Shown here: one piece after another, positions 16,624 through 24,065 of the stretch
How positions within the stretch are numbered: position 1 is the first letter of the stretch
Layout: each line of letters opens with the position of its first letter
DNA from: Bifidobacterium breve
GTDB taxonomy: Bacteria > Actinomycetota > Acidimicrobiia > Acidimicrobiales > Ilumatobacteraceae
Reading direction: 5' to 3'
Length of the DNA stretch: 42,657 nt
Assembly (NCBI GenBank): GCA_945896935.1
Contig: CAMDER010000001.1
Span: forward strand, 1-42,657
Made by a program: the position numbers and the translations under genes
The notes under the pieces: generated by a model
What the model was told of the DNA's origin: nothing
The model's input: the letters and a program-made list of their open reading frames with translations, nothing else
Database searches by the model: none

Positions 16624-17006
16624 CGAATCCCCTTTAAGTTGACTTGATCGTTATCTTGAGTGTTCTCATTGTGACTTGGATGAAGGTCCGCAGACGGCAT
16701 TTACGAGCAAACTTTTTGTGAACGTTCGGTGCGCCCGTCGGAGGATGCGGGAACCTCAAGGAAATGGGGCAGATGGTTGGAAGTATCCACCACAGTGTTA
16801 GGCGCGCATGGCAAACTGTGGTTGCTCGTTGAGGAATGGGCTTGTGTCACGACCGTTCACGACGCTGTTTTATCGGTTCGATTTCGCCACTCGCTTGGCC
16901 CGTAGCGCGTTTGTTGCATTTGCAATTAAATGAATACTTGTAATAGCTCTCCATTGCTTATCAAATATGGAGTGTTCCACCCGAGAACTGAGAAGGATAA
17001 ATCCGA
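16624..17006. other. Intergenic region between divergent phoH and HU genes, no gene supported
   Basis: These 383 bp separate two divergent genes and should hold both promoters. For HU, TTTGCA (16919-16924) and TAATAG (16941-16946) spaced by 16 nt are a plausible -35/-10 pair, and AGAAGGA precedes the ATG at 17007. For phoH only the AAAGGGG ribosome site is clear. Short open frames lack start signals or coding character. No tRNA fold was found around the GGTTCGATTTC string at 16875-16885. Confidence 0.5.
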
Positions 17007-17288
17007 ATGACCAAGGCAGAGTTGATCGACGCAGTTGCAAAAAGTGCGGACGTGAGCAAGGCGGACGCCGAGCGCACGCTGGGTGCATTTTTTGACCAGC
17101 TAGTGGACGCGACCAAAACAGGCGACAAAGTGGCATGGCCGGGCTTCGGTTCGTTCACCACAAAAGTTCGTGCCGCCCGTACGGTTCGTAATCCGCAGAC
17201 AGGTGCTTCGATGGAGTCTCCTGCGTCACGCCAAATGAAGTTCACTGCGAGCTCAACGCTCAAAGCGTTTCTTAATCCAAACAAATAA
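17007..17288 (+). CDS. hup: HU-family nucleoid DNA-binding protein
   Basis: Histone-like HU protein of 93 residues that bends and compacts DNA as a dimer. It shows the helical N-terminus MTKAELIDAVAKSADVSKADAERTLGAFFDQLV, the GFGSF turn, the DNA-binding arm with the intercalating proline in VRNPQTGASM, and the C-terminal helix STLKAFLN. The length is that of a single-domain HU; it lacks the Lys/Ala/Pro tail fused to HU in many actinobacteria (HupB/Hlp). That kind of tail is instead encoded by the next gene, 28 bp downstream in a different frame. The start is ATG with AGAAGGA upstream. Confidence 0.95.
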   Translation: MTKAELIDAVAKSADVSKADAERTLGAFFDQLVDATKTGDKVAWPGFGSFTTKVRAARTVRNPQTGASMESPASRQMKFTASSTLKAFLNPNK

Positions 17289-17316
17289 GCAATAACAACC
17301 AGAAAGGGATATTCCC

Positions 17317-17646
17317 ATGGCAGCAAAGAAGAAGGCTCCGGCCAAAAAAGTAGCAGCAAAGAAGGCTCCCGCCCGTAAGAAGGCAGCAGCTAAGAAGGCT
17401 CCCGCCCGTAAGAAGGCAGCAGCTAAGAAGGCTCCGGCCAAGAAGAAGGCAGCCGCTAAGAAGGTTGCTAAGAAGGCTCCGGCCAAGAAGAAGGCAGCAG
17501 CAAAGAAGGCTCCGGCCCGTAAGAAGGCAGCAGCTAAGAAGGCTCCGGCCAAGAAGAAGGCAGCAGCCAAGAAGGCTCCCGCCCGCAAAAAAGCAGCAGC
17601 TAAGCGCGCTCCGGCCCGCAAAAAGGCAGCAGCTAAGAAAAAGTGA
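17317..17646 (+). CDS. Histone H1-like Lys/Ala/Pro-rich nucleoid protein
   Basis: A 109-residue, extremely basic protein made almost only of Lys, Ala, Arg and Pro. It consists of about nine copies of an 11-residue unit, KKAPA(R/K)KKAAA, with one short KKVA unit in the middle, encoded by 33-bp DNA repeats. It should be disordered and bind DNA by charge, like the tail of mycobacterial HupB or eukaryotic histone H1. It has its own Shine-Dalgarno (AGAAAGG) and ATG, and lies 28 bp after HU and upstream of a shared terminator, so the two are probably one transcript. Copy number of the repeat may vary between strains. Confidence 0.85.
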   Translation: MAAKKKAPAKKVAAKKAPARKKAAAKKAPARKKAAAKKAPAKKKAAAKKVAKKAPAKKKAAAKKAPARKKAAAKKAPAKKKAAAKKAPARKKAAAKRAPARKKAAAKKK

Positions 17647-17651
17647 TTTCA

Positions 17652-17668
17652 TCCCGATCTTTTCGGGA
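17652..17668 (+). terminator. Small hairpin after the H1-like gene
   Basis: TCCCGA (17652-17657) and TCGGGA (17663-17668) form a 6-bp stem with a 5-nt loop just after the stop codon, upstream of the main terminator. It may protect the 3' end of the message. Confidence 0.4.
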
Positions 17669-17677
17669 CTGGAACTG

Positions 17678-17713
17678 ATTGAGCGGGGGGCAACCCCCGC
17701 TCAATTCTATTTT
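17678..17713 (+). terminator. Strong intrinsic terminator of the HU/H1-like operon
   Basis: ATTGAGCGGGGG (17678-17689) pairs perfectly with CCCCCGCTCAAT (17694-17705) around a GCAA tetraloop, followed by TCTATTTT. The 12-bp GC-rich stem plus T-tract is a textbook Rho-independent terminator. Confidence 0.9.
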
Positions 17714-17765
17714 CGGACACGTTTCGAATCACTGACAGATCCGCTCAATCTGTCACCATGATTTC

Positions 17766-18545
17766 ATGACATTGAACGCCATGACATTGAATGAAATGAT
17801 CGCCGATCTCGAGTCTGAGCAAGATTCACTCGACCAGATCGTCGCCGATCTTGATGAAGCAAGTTGGAAGTTGGCAACTGATTCACCAGGTTGGACAATC
17901 GCTGACCAAATCAGTCACTTGCAATTCTTTGATGAACGAGCCGCCTTGGCGATGGATGACCCCGAGGCTTTTGCGGTTGATCGCCGACTCATCATTTCGT
18001 CGGCTCCGCGGGACTTGTCTGTTGAGTTAGGTCGACGGGTTTCGGGGGTTGAACTTTTTCAAGCTTGGCGACTTTCACGATTGGCGCTGATTGATGCTGC
18101 CCAGAAAGTTGACCCAACGGTCAGAGTCCCTTGGTACGGGCCGTCGATGGCGGTGAAGTCATTTTTGACCGCACGGTTGATGGAGTGCTGGGCCCATGGC
18201 GAAGACATCGCCCAAGTAGTCGGCGTGCTACGCAAGCCCTCTGCTCGGTTGAAACACGTCGCCCATATCGGGGTGGGGGCGCGGGCATTCAGTTTGATGA
18301 TCAATCAATTGCCCGAGGACAGTCGGTCAATCCGGGTTGAACTCACCGCGCCTGACGGCGAGCTATGGACTTGGGGAGATGAATCTTCTGAGCAACGAGT
18401 TCTTGGCGATGCCTTAGATTTTTGTTTGGTGGTGACGCAACGGCGAGCCTTGCCAGATTCGCAATTAACGGTGTTGGGGGATTCGGCGACCAGATGGATG
18501 CAGATCGCTCAAGCATTCGCCGGTGCACCAACTCGAAAAACCTGA
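17766..18545 (+). CDS. TIGR03084-family metal-binding protein (DinB / maleylpyruvate isomerase-like)
   Basis: Actinobacterial protein with a DinB-like four-helix N-terminal domain, 259 residues. Likely metal ligands are His51 (QISHLQFFDE), Glu140 and His144 (RLMECWAHGED). The block YGPSMAVKSFLTARLMECWAHGEDIA is characteristic of the TIGR03084 group, related to mycothiol-dependent isomerases and transferases. The C-terminal part (about 180-259) resembles an SCP2/MDMPI C-terminal domain. No substrate is known. ATG 17766 and ATG 17781 are both possible starts, and no Shine-Dalgarno decides between them. It converges on the PIG-L gene with a 12-bp gap. Confidence 0.82.
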   Translation: MTLNAMTLNEMIADLESEQDSLDQIVADLDEASWKLATDSPGWTIADQISHLQFFDERAALAMDDPEAFAVDRRLIISSAPRDLSVELGRRVSGVELFQAWRLSRLALIDAAQKVDPTVRVPWYGPSMAVKSFLTARLMECWAHGEDIAQVVGVLRKPSARLKHVAHIGVGARAFSLMINQLPEDSRSIRVELTAPDGELWTWGDESSEQRVLGDALDFCLVVTQRRALPDSQLTVLGDSATRWMQIAQAFAGAPTRKT

Positions 18546-18557
18546 CAGCAGGTTGGG

Positions 18558-19328
18558 CTAGATGTCGGAAATTTTCTTAAAGATCTCACCGGCGGGACGA
18601 TCAATGCGTTGACCAAGGTCGGCCATCCGCTGGCGCATCCTGTGTGAAAATTTCTCAAGAGCCTCTTGGTCAACTGCCTTCATGGTGCTTTCAAATTGTG
18701 ATTCATGAGCGAGAAGTGCAGAGATTTTCTGATCAACAAAACTTCCGATGTCTTCACCGTGATCGGGTTCATCGGCCTCCCATAGCAATAAATGTTTGGG
18801 GCGGTGATGAGCGATGCCATGTTCTTTAAAGAAATGTGGATCGCGGGCGGCGACCATGGCATCGCAGGTGAGAAATCCCGCGTGACGATGATCGGGGTGA
18901 AGGCGGTAACGCTTCCACGGATCATGGCCGAGCACTACTTGAGGTCGAAGTCGACGAATGTGACGGGCAATCTCACCGCGAAGTTCGCGGGTGTCAGCGA
19001 GATCACCATCAACTTGATGCATGAAAATAACTTCGCCTTGCGCGCCTAATCGACGAGCAGCCTCGCGTTGCTCGATTTCACGTTGAGTAATCAAACGGGC
19101 GATATCGGCTTGGGCATTCCAGGTGCCTTTTGATCCATCGGTCAGTACCAAGTGATGGACGAGGCAACCAGCTTGTGCCCACTTGGCGAGGGTTCCACCG
19201 CAACCGAATTCAATATCGTCGGGGTGGGCGCCAATCGCCAGCGCGACTGTGGGTATATCTAGGTCAACACTCGCGATCTTGGAATTGACCACGGGAAGTG
19301 GTTGACCTGGTTCATTGCTTCGATTCAT
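18558..19328 (-). CDS. PIG-L/LmbE-family deacetylase
   Basis: Zinc-dependent N-acetylglucosaminyl deacetylase-like enzyme of 256 residues. The metal motif AHPDD (34-38) and the second site HPDH (144-147) are intact, with GHDPWKRYRLHPDHRHAG typical of the family. In actinobacteria such proteins include MshB and Mca of mycothiol metabolism, but this sequence was not assigned to either. ATG 19328 was chosen because it overlaps the cofC stop as ATGA; an in-frame upstream start at 19340 would overlap by 16 bp. The coupling to cofC suggests co-expression with F420 synthesis. Confidence 0.85.
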   Translation of the reverse strand: MNRSNEPGQPLPVVNSKIASVDLDIPTVALAIGAHPDDIEFGCGGTLAKWAQAGCLVHHLVLTDGSKGTWNAQADIARLITQREIEQREAARRLGAQGEVIFMHQVDGDLADTRELRGEIARHIRRLRPQVVLGHDPWKRYRLHPDHRHAGFLTCDAMVAARDPHFFKEHGIAHHRPKHLLLWEADEPDHGEDIGSFVDQKISALLAHESQFESTMKAVDQEALEKFSHRMRQRMADLGQRIDRPAGEIFKKISDI

Positions 19329-19960
19329 GGGTTGATCCAATCAGGAATAAGAGTTGGCAAGATGTCGATGAGGTCGAGATGTCGCAGATCGTCAGCGGTG
19401 TCAAGGTCAAGTCCGAGACGAGGATCTTCAATGACGCGAATCGGTAGGCCGGTGTCCTTGGCTTGTTGTAAGTGCTGGGCGAATGAACCTTGCCCATATT
19501 GAAACTTCCAACCGCCGATCAGTGATGCCGGAATGCCCAAAACGTTGGTGCCATCGTGGTGTCGATCGGGACAGATGATGATGGACGATTCATGGTCGCC
19601 GGTTTGCAGACTTTCAATGATTTGATCGAGTGGCTCAGATAACGGGAGATCGGCATGGCTGACGAGAAATAGGTCTATAGGTGAGTGGTTGCTGATGAGG
19701 GAGATCGATTCGGTGAGTGAATCGTTGAGGCCCTGAGAAGTAACACGAATTGGCGTGGCATCAACTGACATCGCCCACTGAGCAACTTCCTCGTTATCGC
19801 ACACAACAAATCGCGAACATGAAGCGGCACGCGTCAACACGCCTCGGGCGCAGTTTTGCGCGAGCGCTCGTCTTTGAGTCGGGTTCAAGGCCGAACTCAA
19901 TCGACTTTTTGCATCATCAAAGCCACGCACTGGGACAATGAGCGCAACATGTTGGACCAC
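19325..19960 (-). CDS. cofC: 2-phospholactate/phosphoenolpyruvate guanylyltransferase (CofC/FbiD)
   Basis: Makes the GDP- or GTP-activated C3 acid that CofD joins to Fo in coenzyme F420 biosynthesis. Features of this small GT-A-like nucleotidyltransferase are VPVRGFDDAKSRLS near the N-terminus, VSHADLPLSEPL in the middle, CPDRHHDGTNVLGIP, and GLDLDTADDLRHL near the end, all typical of CofC. GTG 19960 gives a family-like N-terminus (about 211 residues) and has TAGGCT 7 nt upstream; an ATG at 19990 is the alternative. It is translationally coupled to the PIG-L gene. cofD and cofE lie 10 kb away in the same window; Fo synthase genes are not present. Confidence 0.87.
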   Translation of the reverse strand: MVQHVALIVPVRGFDDAKSRLSSALNPTQRRALAQNCARGVLTRAASCSRFVVCDNEEVAQWAMSVDATPIRVTSQGLNDSLTESISLISNHSPIDLFLVSHADLPLSEPLDQIIESLQTGDHESSIIICPDRHHDGTNVLGIPASLIGGWKFQYGQGSFAQHLQQAKDTGLPIRVIEDPRLGLDLDTADDLRHLDLIDILPTLIPDWINP

Positions 19961-19967
19961 GAATATG

Positions 19968-19973
19968 AGCCTA
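19968..19973 (-). promoter_or_regulatory. Candidate -10 box for leaderless cofC
   Basis: TAGGCT (minus strand) lies 7 nt before GTG 19960 and supports that start over ATG 19990, which would lie upstream of the transcript. Confidence 0.4.
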
Positions 19974-20020
19974 TGACCTTGGTTGAACATGAGGACGACT
20001 CACGGTCGTTCTGCGCCGTA

Positions 20021-20026
20021 TACGCT
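20021..20026 (+). promoter_or_regulatory. Candidate -10 box for leaderless gpsA
   Basis: TACGCT lies 6 nt before the gpsA ATG at 20033, which lacks a Shine-Dalgarno sequence. Confidence 0.35.
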
Positions 20027-20032
20027 CGGATC

Positions 20033-21049
20033 ATGGTCAGTGCGGTGAACCACCATTCAATTCGTGTTGCTGTCATCGGGGCAGGATCATGGGGAACAAC
20101 TGTTGCTTGCCTGGCGGCGGCGAACACGTCGACCATTTTGTGGGCCAGACGTTCTGAACTTGCTGATGCCATGACCCGGACCCATCGCAACCCGGATTAT
20201 CTCAGCGATTTCAGCCTGCCCGAGACGCTCGAGTTCACTTCTGATTTGGGACAAGCAGTCAGTGATGCCGATGTGGTCGTGATGGCGGTGCCGTCACACG
20301 GTTTCCGTGCAGTGGTCGCCGAGGTCGCCTGCTTTATTCGTCCGCTGGTGCCCATTGTGAGCTTGTCTAAGGGTTTAGAACGAAGTTCATTGAAACGTAT
20401 GACTGAAGTCGTCGCCGACGAGATGCCAGGTCATCCTGTTGCGGTTCTCACTGGACCGAACTTGGCTCAAGAAATCATGCAGGGTCAACCAGCAGCCGCG
20501 GTTGTGGCGATCAACGACAAAGTGATCGCTGACGAATTACAAAAAATATTCACCCGCCCCACATTACGGGTGTACACCAACCTCGACATCGTTGGTTGTG
20601 AAGTGGCGGGGGTCGTCAAGAACGTCATTGCGATTGCGTCGGGAATGGCGGCAGGTATGGGATTTGGTGACAACACCAGAGCAACGCTGATCACTCGAGG
20701 CCTGGCTGAAATGTCGCGCTTGGGTATGGCGATGGGCGGAGATGGGTACACCTTCGCGGGTCTGGCAGGAATGGGTGACTTAATTGCAACATGTGCCTCA
20801 ACACAAAGTCGTAACAACATGGTGGGACGGCGTCTTGGTGAGGGCGAATCAATCGAAGACATTTTGGAGTCGATGACCATGGTCGCCGAAGGTGTCAAGA
20901 GTTCGCCGGCTGTGCTTGACTTGGCTCGGCGTTATCGCGTTGAAATGCCAATCACTGAACAAGTAGTGGCGGTATGCCACGAAGGACGAAGTGCAGCAGA
21001 TGCAGTTGCGCAACTGATGCAAAGACGACGGAGAAGTGAAATTGGTTAA
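20033..21049 (+). CDS. gpsA: Glycerol-3-phosphate dehydrogenase [NAD(P)+]
   Basis: Reduces dihydroxyacetone phosphate to sn-glycerol-3-phosphate for phospholipid synthesis, in the cytoplasm. The 338-residue protein begins with the Rossmann motif VAVIGAGSWGTT (GAGSWG 16-21), followed by VPSHGFR, SLSKGLE, LTGPNLAQEI, GCEVAGVVKNVIAIASG with the catalytic lysine, GFGDNTRATLITRGLAEM and GLAGMGDLIATC. All family blocks are present. The frame is open upstream to 19856, but that part overlaps cofC on the opposite strand and is not conserved; ATG 20033 is therefore chosen, with TACGCT 6 nt before it. The next gene overlaps its 3' end by 14 bp. Confidence 0.96.
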   Translation: MVSAVNHHSIRVAVIGAGSWGTTVACLAAANTSTILWARRSELADAMTRTHRNPDYLSDFSLPETLEFTSDLGQAVSDADVVVMAVPSHGFRAVVAEVACFIRPLVPIVSLSKGLERSSLKRMTEVVADEMPGHPVAVLTGPNLAQEIMQGQPAAAVVAINDKVIADELQKIFTRPTLRVYTNLDIVGCEVAGVVKNVIAIASGMAAGMGFGDNTRATLITRGLAEMSRLGMAMGGDGYTFAGLAGMGDLIATCASTQSRNNMVGRRLGEGESIEDILESMTMVAEGVKSSPAVLDLARRYRVEMPITEQVVAVCHEGRSAADAVAQLMQRRRRSEIG

Positions 21050-22379
21050 GACAGTGATAAATCAAGTGATAAATGAAGTGCCAAAAAAGACAATAGTGCA
21101 AGGTCGAACAATTGGGATTCTTGGTCAAGCGTGGCGGGCTACGGTCACTCCCGCTGGAGATGTCTACCCGTGGGACGACCTTGAAGCCGTGCGTTGGTAT
21201 GTCGCCGCCGATGATCGTTGGCATATTCCTGCCGACGAAGTGGCGGTGCGTCAACGGTCAATTGATGGTGCGCCAGTTCTTGAAACGCGAGTACGAATTC
21301 CGGGTGGAGATGTCATACAACGAGTGTGGGTAGCGACGGGCCGTTTGGGAAGTTCTGCTCTCATGATGGAATTCGAAAATGATTCCCCGATGGCAATCGC
21401 TATTGCCATCGATCGCCATGACCTCCTTGTCTCGAGACCAGTTGCGGTTCGCTCATCGGCCGGAGAATGGCCGGCACCAGGTCTTGACATACCTCGTGAA
21501 CCAACCGTGATACCAGTTGGTCATCGCACAATAGTGCGGGCAGCATTGGCGATCTCTGGGTCAGCAGCAGATCTCAATATCGGCGACTTTGCTGATTATC
21601 TGGCCGTTGCACGCGGGTGGGTTTCATTAAGCGAGCGAGCTTCGCGATTTACCATTGCGGACCTCCGTGACAGTCAACGGGTTGACGAAATGATCGTGGT
21701 TGAACGTAGTGAAATCGCCTTGAATCCTGCTTCATTTAGCGATGCCCCAGATGCGGCCGTGCGTTGGTTGCTAGAAGGGCGCGAGCTGAAGCGAATGGAA
21801 TTGAAAGAGACAGATCTTGTTGAACTGTCTGGAGCGGTCGAGACGATCTCTCGGGCCGCCAAACGCGGACGTATTGCCCAAGCAGATGCGCTGACGGGTT
21901 TCAAGGCCGCGGCGTATTTGCTCGGTATGGCTCAAGAGAGAGCCTTAGTTGACTTAAGAAAAGTTGTCGCCAAAATTGTTGGATCAAAGAAATCAACTTT
22001 GATGAACATGTTGAATACTTATTCGGCTGGCTCGGATGTGAATTTGATTGTCAACGAAATTGAGAACGAATTTGCAGTGATGTCCGATGATGGCGTCATT
22101 ACATTGCTTCCCGGAGGAATGAAGCCCGAGCGCTTGGGCGTTCAGTTCGAGGTTCATGGCATCGCCGTTGGACTCAATCACCGAGTCTCATTTGCGGTGC
22201 GTTGGCACGGACCGAATGCCGCGGTGATCTGGGAAGTAGTCGGTCCCGATGATGTGGAGTTGCGCTCGGGGGTTGACGCGACTTGGTCGTCGAAGAATGC
22301 ATCTGGTGAAGCGTTATGGCGCGTGGAGAATGTTCCAGAGACTGCCTTGGCAGTGAGCGACAACTTGTCATTTTCCTAA
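21036..22379 (+). CDS. Unrecognised 447-residue protein coupled to gpsA
   Basis: Not assigned to a family. The first 200 residues look beta-rich (AWRATVTPAGDVYPWDDLEAVRWY, RVRIPGGDVIQRVWVATG); the middle (about 245-330) is helical and charged, with SRAAKRGRIAQADALTGFKAA and GSKKSTLMNML. The last 80 residues are again beta-rich with SFAVRWHGPNAAVIWEV. No signal peptide or membrane helix is seen, so it is probably cytoplasmic. The gene starts inside gpsA (GTG 21036); further in-frame GTG codons at 21054, 21066 and 21078 are plausible. It overlaps the convergent FMN reductase gene by 12 bp. A carbohydrate-related role is a guess from the WHG...WE pattern only. Confidence 0.75.
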   Translation: MKLVKTVINQVINEVPKKTIVQGRTIGILGQAWRATVTPAGDVYPWDDLEAVRWYVAADDRWHIPADEVAVRQRSIDGAPVLETRVRIPGGDVIQRVWVATGRLGSSALMMEFENDSPMAIAIAIDRHDLLVSRPVAVRSSAGEWPAPGLDIPREPTVIPVGHRTIVRAALAISGSAADLNIGDFADYLAVARGWVSLSERASRFTIADLRDSQRVDEMIVVERSEIALNPASFSDAPDAAVRWLLEGRELKRMELKETDLVELSGAVETISRAAKRGRIAQADALTGFKAAAYLLGMAQERALVDLRKVVAKIVGSKKSTLMNMLNTYSAGSDVNLIVNEIENEFAVMSDDGVITLLPGGMKPERLGVQFEVHGIAVGLNHRVSFAVRWHGPNAAVIWEVVGPDDVELRSGVDATWSSKNASGEALWRVENVPETALAVSDNLSFS

Positions 22380-22925
22380 GCTTTTGTAGGTATCAACGAG
22401 CGCTTGAACTCGATCGCCGACTAAGGCTTCAATCGCAGGGTCAGATGTTGACCCATTGGCCGAAATTCGTGCGGCGCCTTTGGGTATCTGCCCATTGGGT
22501 TCGGAGATCACGGTGTTACCGAGCAAAGCCAGGATTCCGCCAAGTTGTTCAATCATGTGGGCACCGCCAGTGCCGCCTGACGAACTAATCAGACTGATGA
22601 TTTTTCCGGATAACGCATGTTGACCCATTGGCCGAGTGGCCCAATCGATCGCATTCTTGAGAACCGCTGACGGTCCGAAGTTGTATTCAGGGGCAGCGAT
22701 GAAGAGTGCATCGGCAGATTCAACTAGGTTGCGCCATTCGATGATGCTTGTTGGAGTGCGCGATGAATCTTCAAGATCTTCGTTATAAAACGGCAATGAG
22801 CCGATCTTGTCGTACAAAGTAAATGTGACATCCGCAGGTGCCAATTTCTGGGCCAATTTCACAAGACCTTGATTTGATGATTCTTGCCGCAAGCTTCCGA
22901 ATATTCCGAGGATATGAATTGACAT
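22368..22925 (-). CDS. NADPH-dependent FMN reductase family protein
   Basis: Flavodoxin-fold oxidoreductase of 185 residues (FMN_red family, related to azoreductase/chromate reductase and SsuE-type proteins). The FMN phosphate loop GSLRQESSNQGL is near the N-terminus and the conserved PEYNFGPSAVLKNAIDW block follows, with a glycine-rich SSSGGTGG loop. It likely reduces FMN, quinones or xenobiotic acceptors with NAD(P)H. The start is ATG with CATAAT 6 nt upstream as a possible -10 element. It overlaps the unrecognised protein gene tail to tail by 12 bp and diverges from the GT4 cluster. Confidence 0.9.
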   Translation of the reverse strand: MSIHILGIFGSLRQESSNQGLVKLAQKLAPADVTFTLYDKIGSLPFYNEDLEDSSRTPTSIIEWRNLVESADALFIAAPEYNFGPSAVLKNAIDWATRPMGQHALSGKIISLISSSGGTGGAHMIEQLGGILALLGNTVISEPNGQIPKGAARISANGSTSDPAIEALVGDRVQALVDTYKSLGK

Positions 22926-22985
22926 CTGTCAATTATGACCGTGAAGTGGTGCGTGGAACCAACTGAAATCGGGCAAGATAGAGGG

Positions 22986-24065
22986 GTGCAAGCACCTATT
23001 CGCGTGGCCTACACATTTGAACAGAGTTGGCATCGCGTACCTGGAGGGACGGCTTCTTCGGCGATACGTGCGGCAGTTGCACTCGGGGATGTCCCTGGAG
23101 TTGAACTCGTCGGAGTCGCCGGCACGCATCGGCAACCTCCCCAACCCTCATTCGTGCCGCCCATTCCGGTTCATGCATTGCCTTTTCGAAGGCCGTTGCT
23201 CTACGAAACCTGGTTGCGTTTCGGTTGGCCGCACATCGAGCGGGCTACGGGTCCCGTTGACGTGTTGCATTGCACTGGTTTAATTCCGGCGCCGTCAAAA
23301 GCGCCATTAGTAGTGACCTTGCATGATGTGGCCTGGCGACATCGTCCCGATCACTTCACGCGACATGGAGTGCGAATCTTTGAACGCAGTTTGGTCGAAA
23401 TTCGACGACGAGCCGAAATGATCTTGTGTCCATCGACCGTCACGATGCTGGACGCTGAGCGAGCAGGCATAAACACCGAACGTTTGCGACTGATCCCTTG
23501 GGGTGTTGAATCTCGGCCAGTGACAGATGTCGACGTAGCCTTGGTGCGCGCTAAGTACTCATTGCCGAACGAATTTTTACTCTTTGTCGGAACGGTTGAA
23601 CCGCGGAAAAATTTGCGCCGCCTCGTTGATGCGATGGCCGTGTCAAAGTGTGCGCTTCCACTAGTTGTGGCAGGTTCGCAGGGCTGGGGCGAAACTGGTG
23701 TCAGCCCGACAAGTTCGGTTCATTTCATCGGGTTTGTTGCCGACTCTGATTTGCCGGCTTTGTATTCAAGCGCTTCAGCATTTTGTTATCCGAGTGAACG
23801 CGAAGGATTCGGTATGCCGGTCCTTGAGGCAATGTCGTATGGAACGCCAGTCATGACGAGTCTCGGAACCTCAACAGAAGAAGTGGCGGGTGGAGCCGCC
23901 GTTTTAGTTGATCCGTTTGATGTCGAAGATATGGCGCGCGGTATTGACGAAGTACTTTCTCGGCGTCAAGAGCTATCAATTTGGGGTTTACGCCAAGCCG
24001 CTCGGCGGCAGTGGTCTGAAACTGCGCGGCTGACAGTTGCTGCATACCGCGAGGTCATCGGTTGA
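22986..24065 (+). CDS. Family 4 glycosyltransferase
   Basis: Retaining GT-B enzyme of about 359 residues, first of three overlapping GT4 genes. The N-terminus (VAYTFEQSWHRVPGGTASSAIR) holds the Gly-rich acceptor loop. The C-terminal donor domain has FVGTVEPRKNLRRLVDAM, VHFIGFVADSDLPALYSSA and the EX7E-type YPSEREGFGMPVLEAMSYGTPV, followed by EEVAGGAAVLVDPFD. GTG 22986 follows GAGGG and gives a family-like N-terminus; ATG 22935 adds 17 residues and is possible. The predicted role is adding a hexose to a surface glycan or glycolipid; donor and acceptor are unknown. The stop overlaps the next gene by 4 bp. Confidence 0.88.
   Translation: MQAPIRVAYTFEQSWHRVPGGTASSAIRAAVALGDVPGVELVGVAGTHRQPPQPSFVPPIPVHALPFRRPLLYETWLRFGWPHIERATGPVDVLHCTGLIPAPSKAPLVVTLHDVAWRHRPDHFTRHGVRIFERSLVEIRRRAEMILCPSTVTMLDAERAGINTERLRLIPWGVESRPVTDVDVALVRAKYSLPNEFLLFVGTVEPRKNLRRLVDAMAVSKCALPLVVAGSQGWGETGVSPTSSVHFIGFVADSDLPALYSSASAFCYPSEREGFGMPVLEAMSYGTPVMTSLGTSTEEVAGGAAVLVDPFDVEDMARGIDEVLSRRQELSIWGLRQAARRQWSETARLTVAAYREVIG

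Noticed and set aside
16727..16734. LexA-box-like GAACGTTC palindrome near phoH
   Set aside because: It is an 8-bp palindrome without the 4-nt centre of actinobacterial LexA boxes, and no SOS gene is adjacent.
16870..16890. tRNA T-loop-like GGTTCGATTTC
   Set aside because: Flanking bases do not pair into a T-arm, and no acceptor or anticodon stem can be drawn.
17317..17646. CRISPR-like regular repeat array
   Set aside because: The 33-bp period is continuous coding sequence for KKAPARKKAAA units, with no unique spacers and no cas genes.
17253..17652. Long antisense open frames (122 and 126 codons) opposite the H1-like gene
   Set aside because: They arise because Lys/Ala-rich codons read backwards give stop-free Leu/Ala/Phe repeats; no start signals or independent support.
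19856..20032. N-terminal extension of gpsA
   Set aside because: It overlaps cofC on the other strand, and the GpsA Rossmann motif follows directly after ATG 20033.
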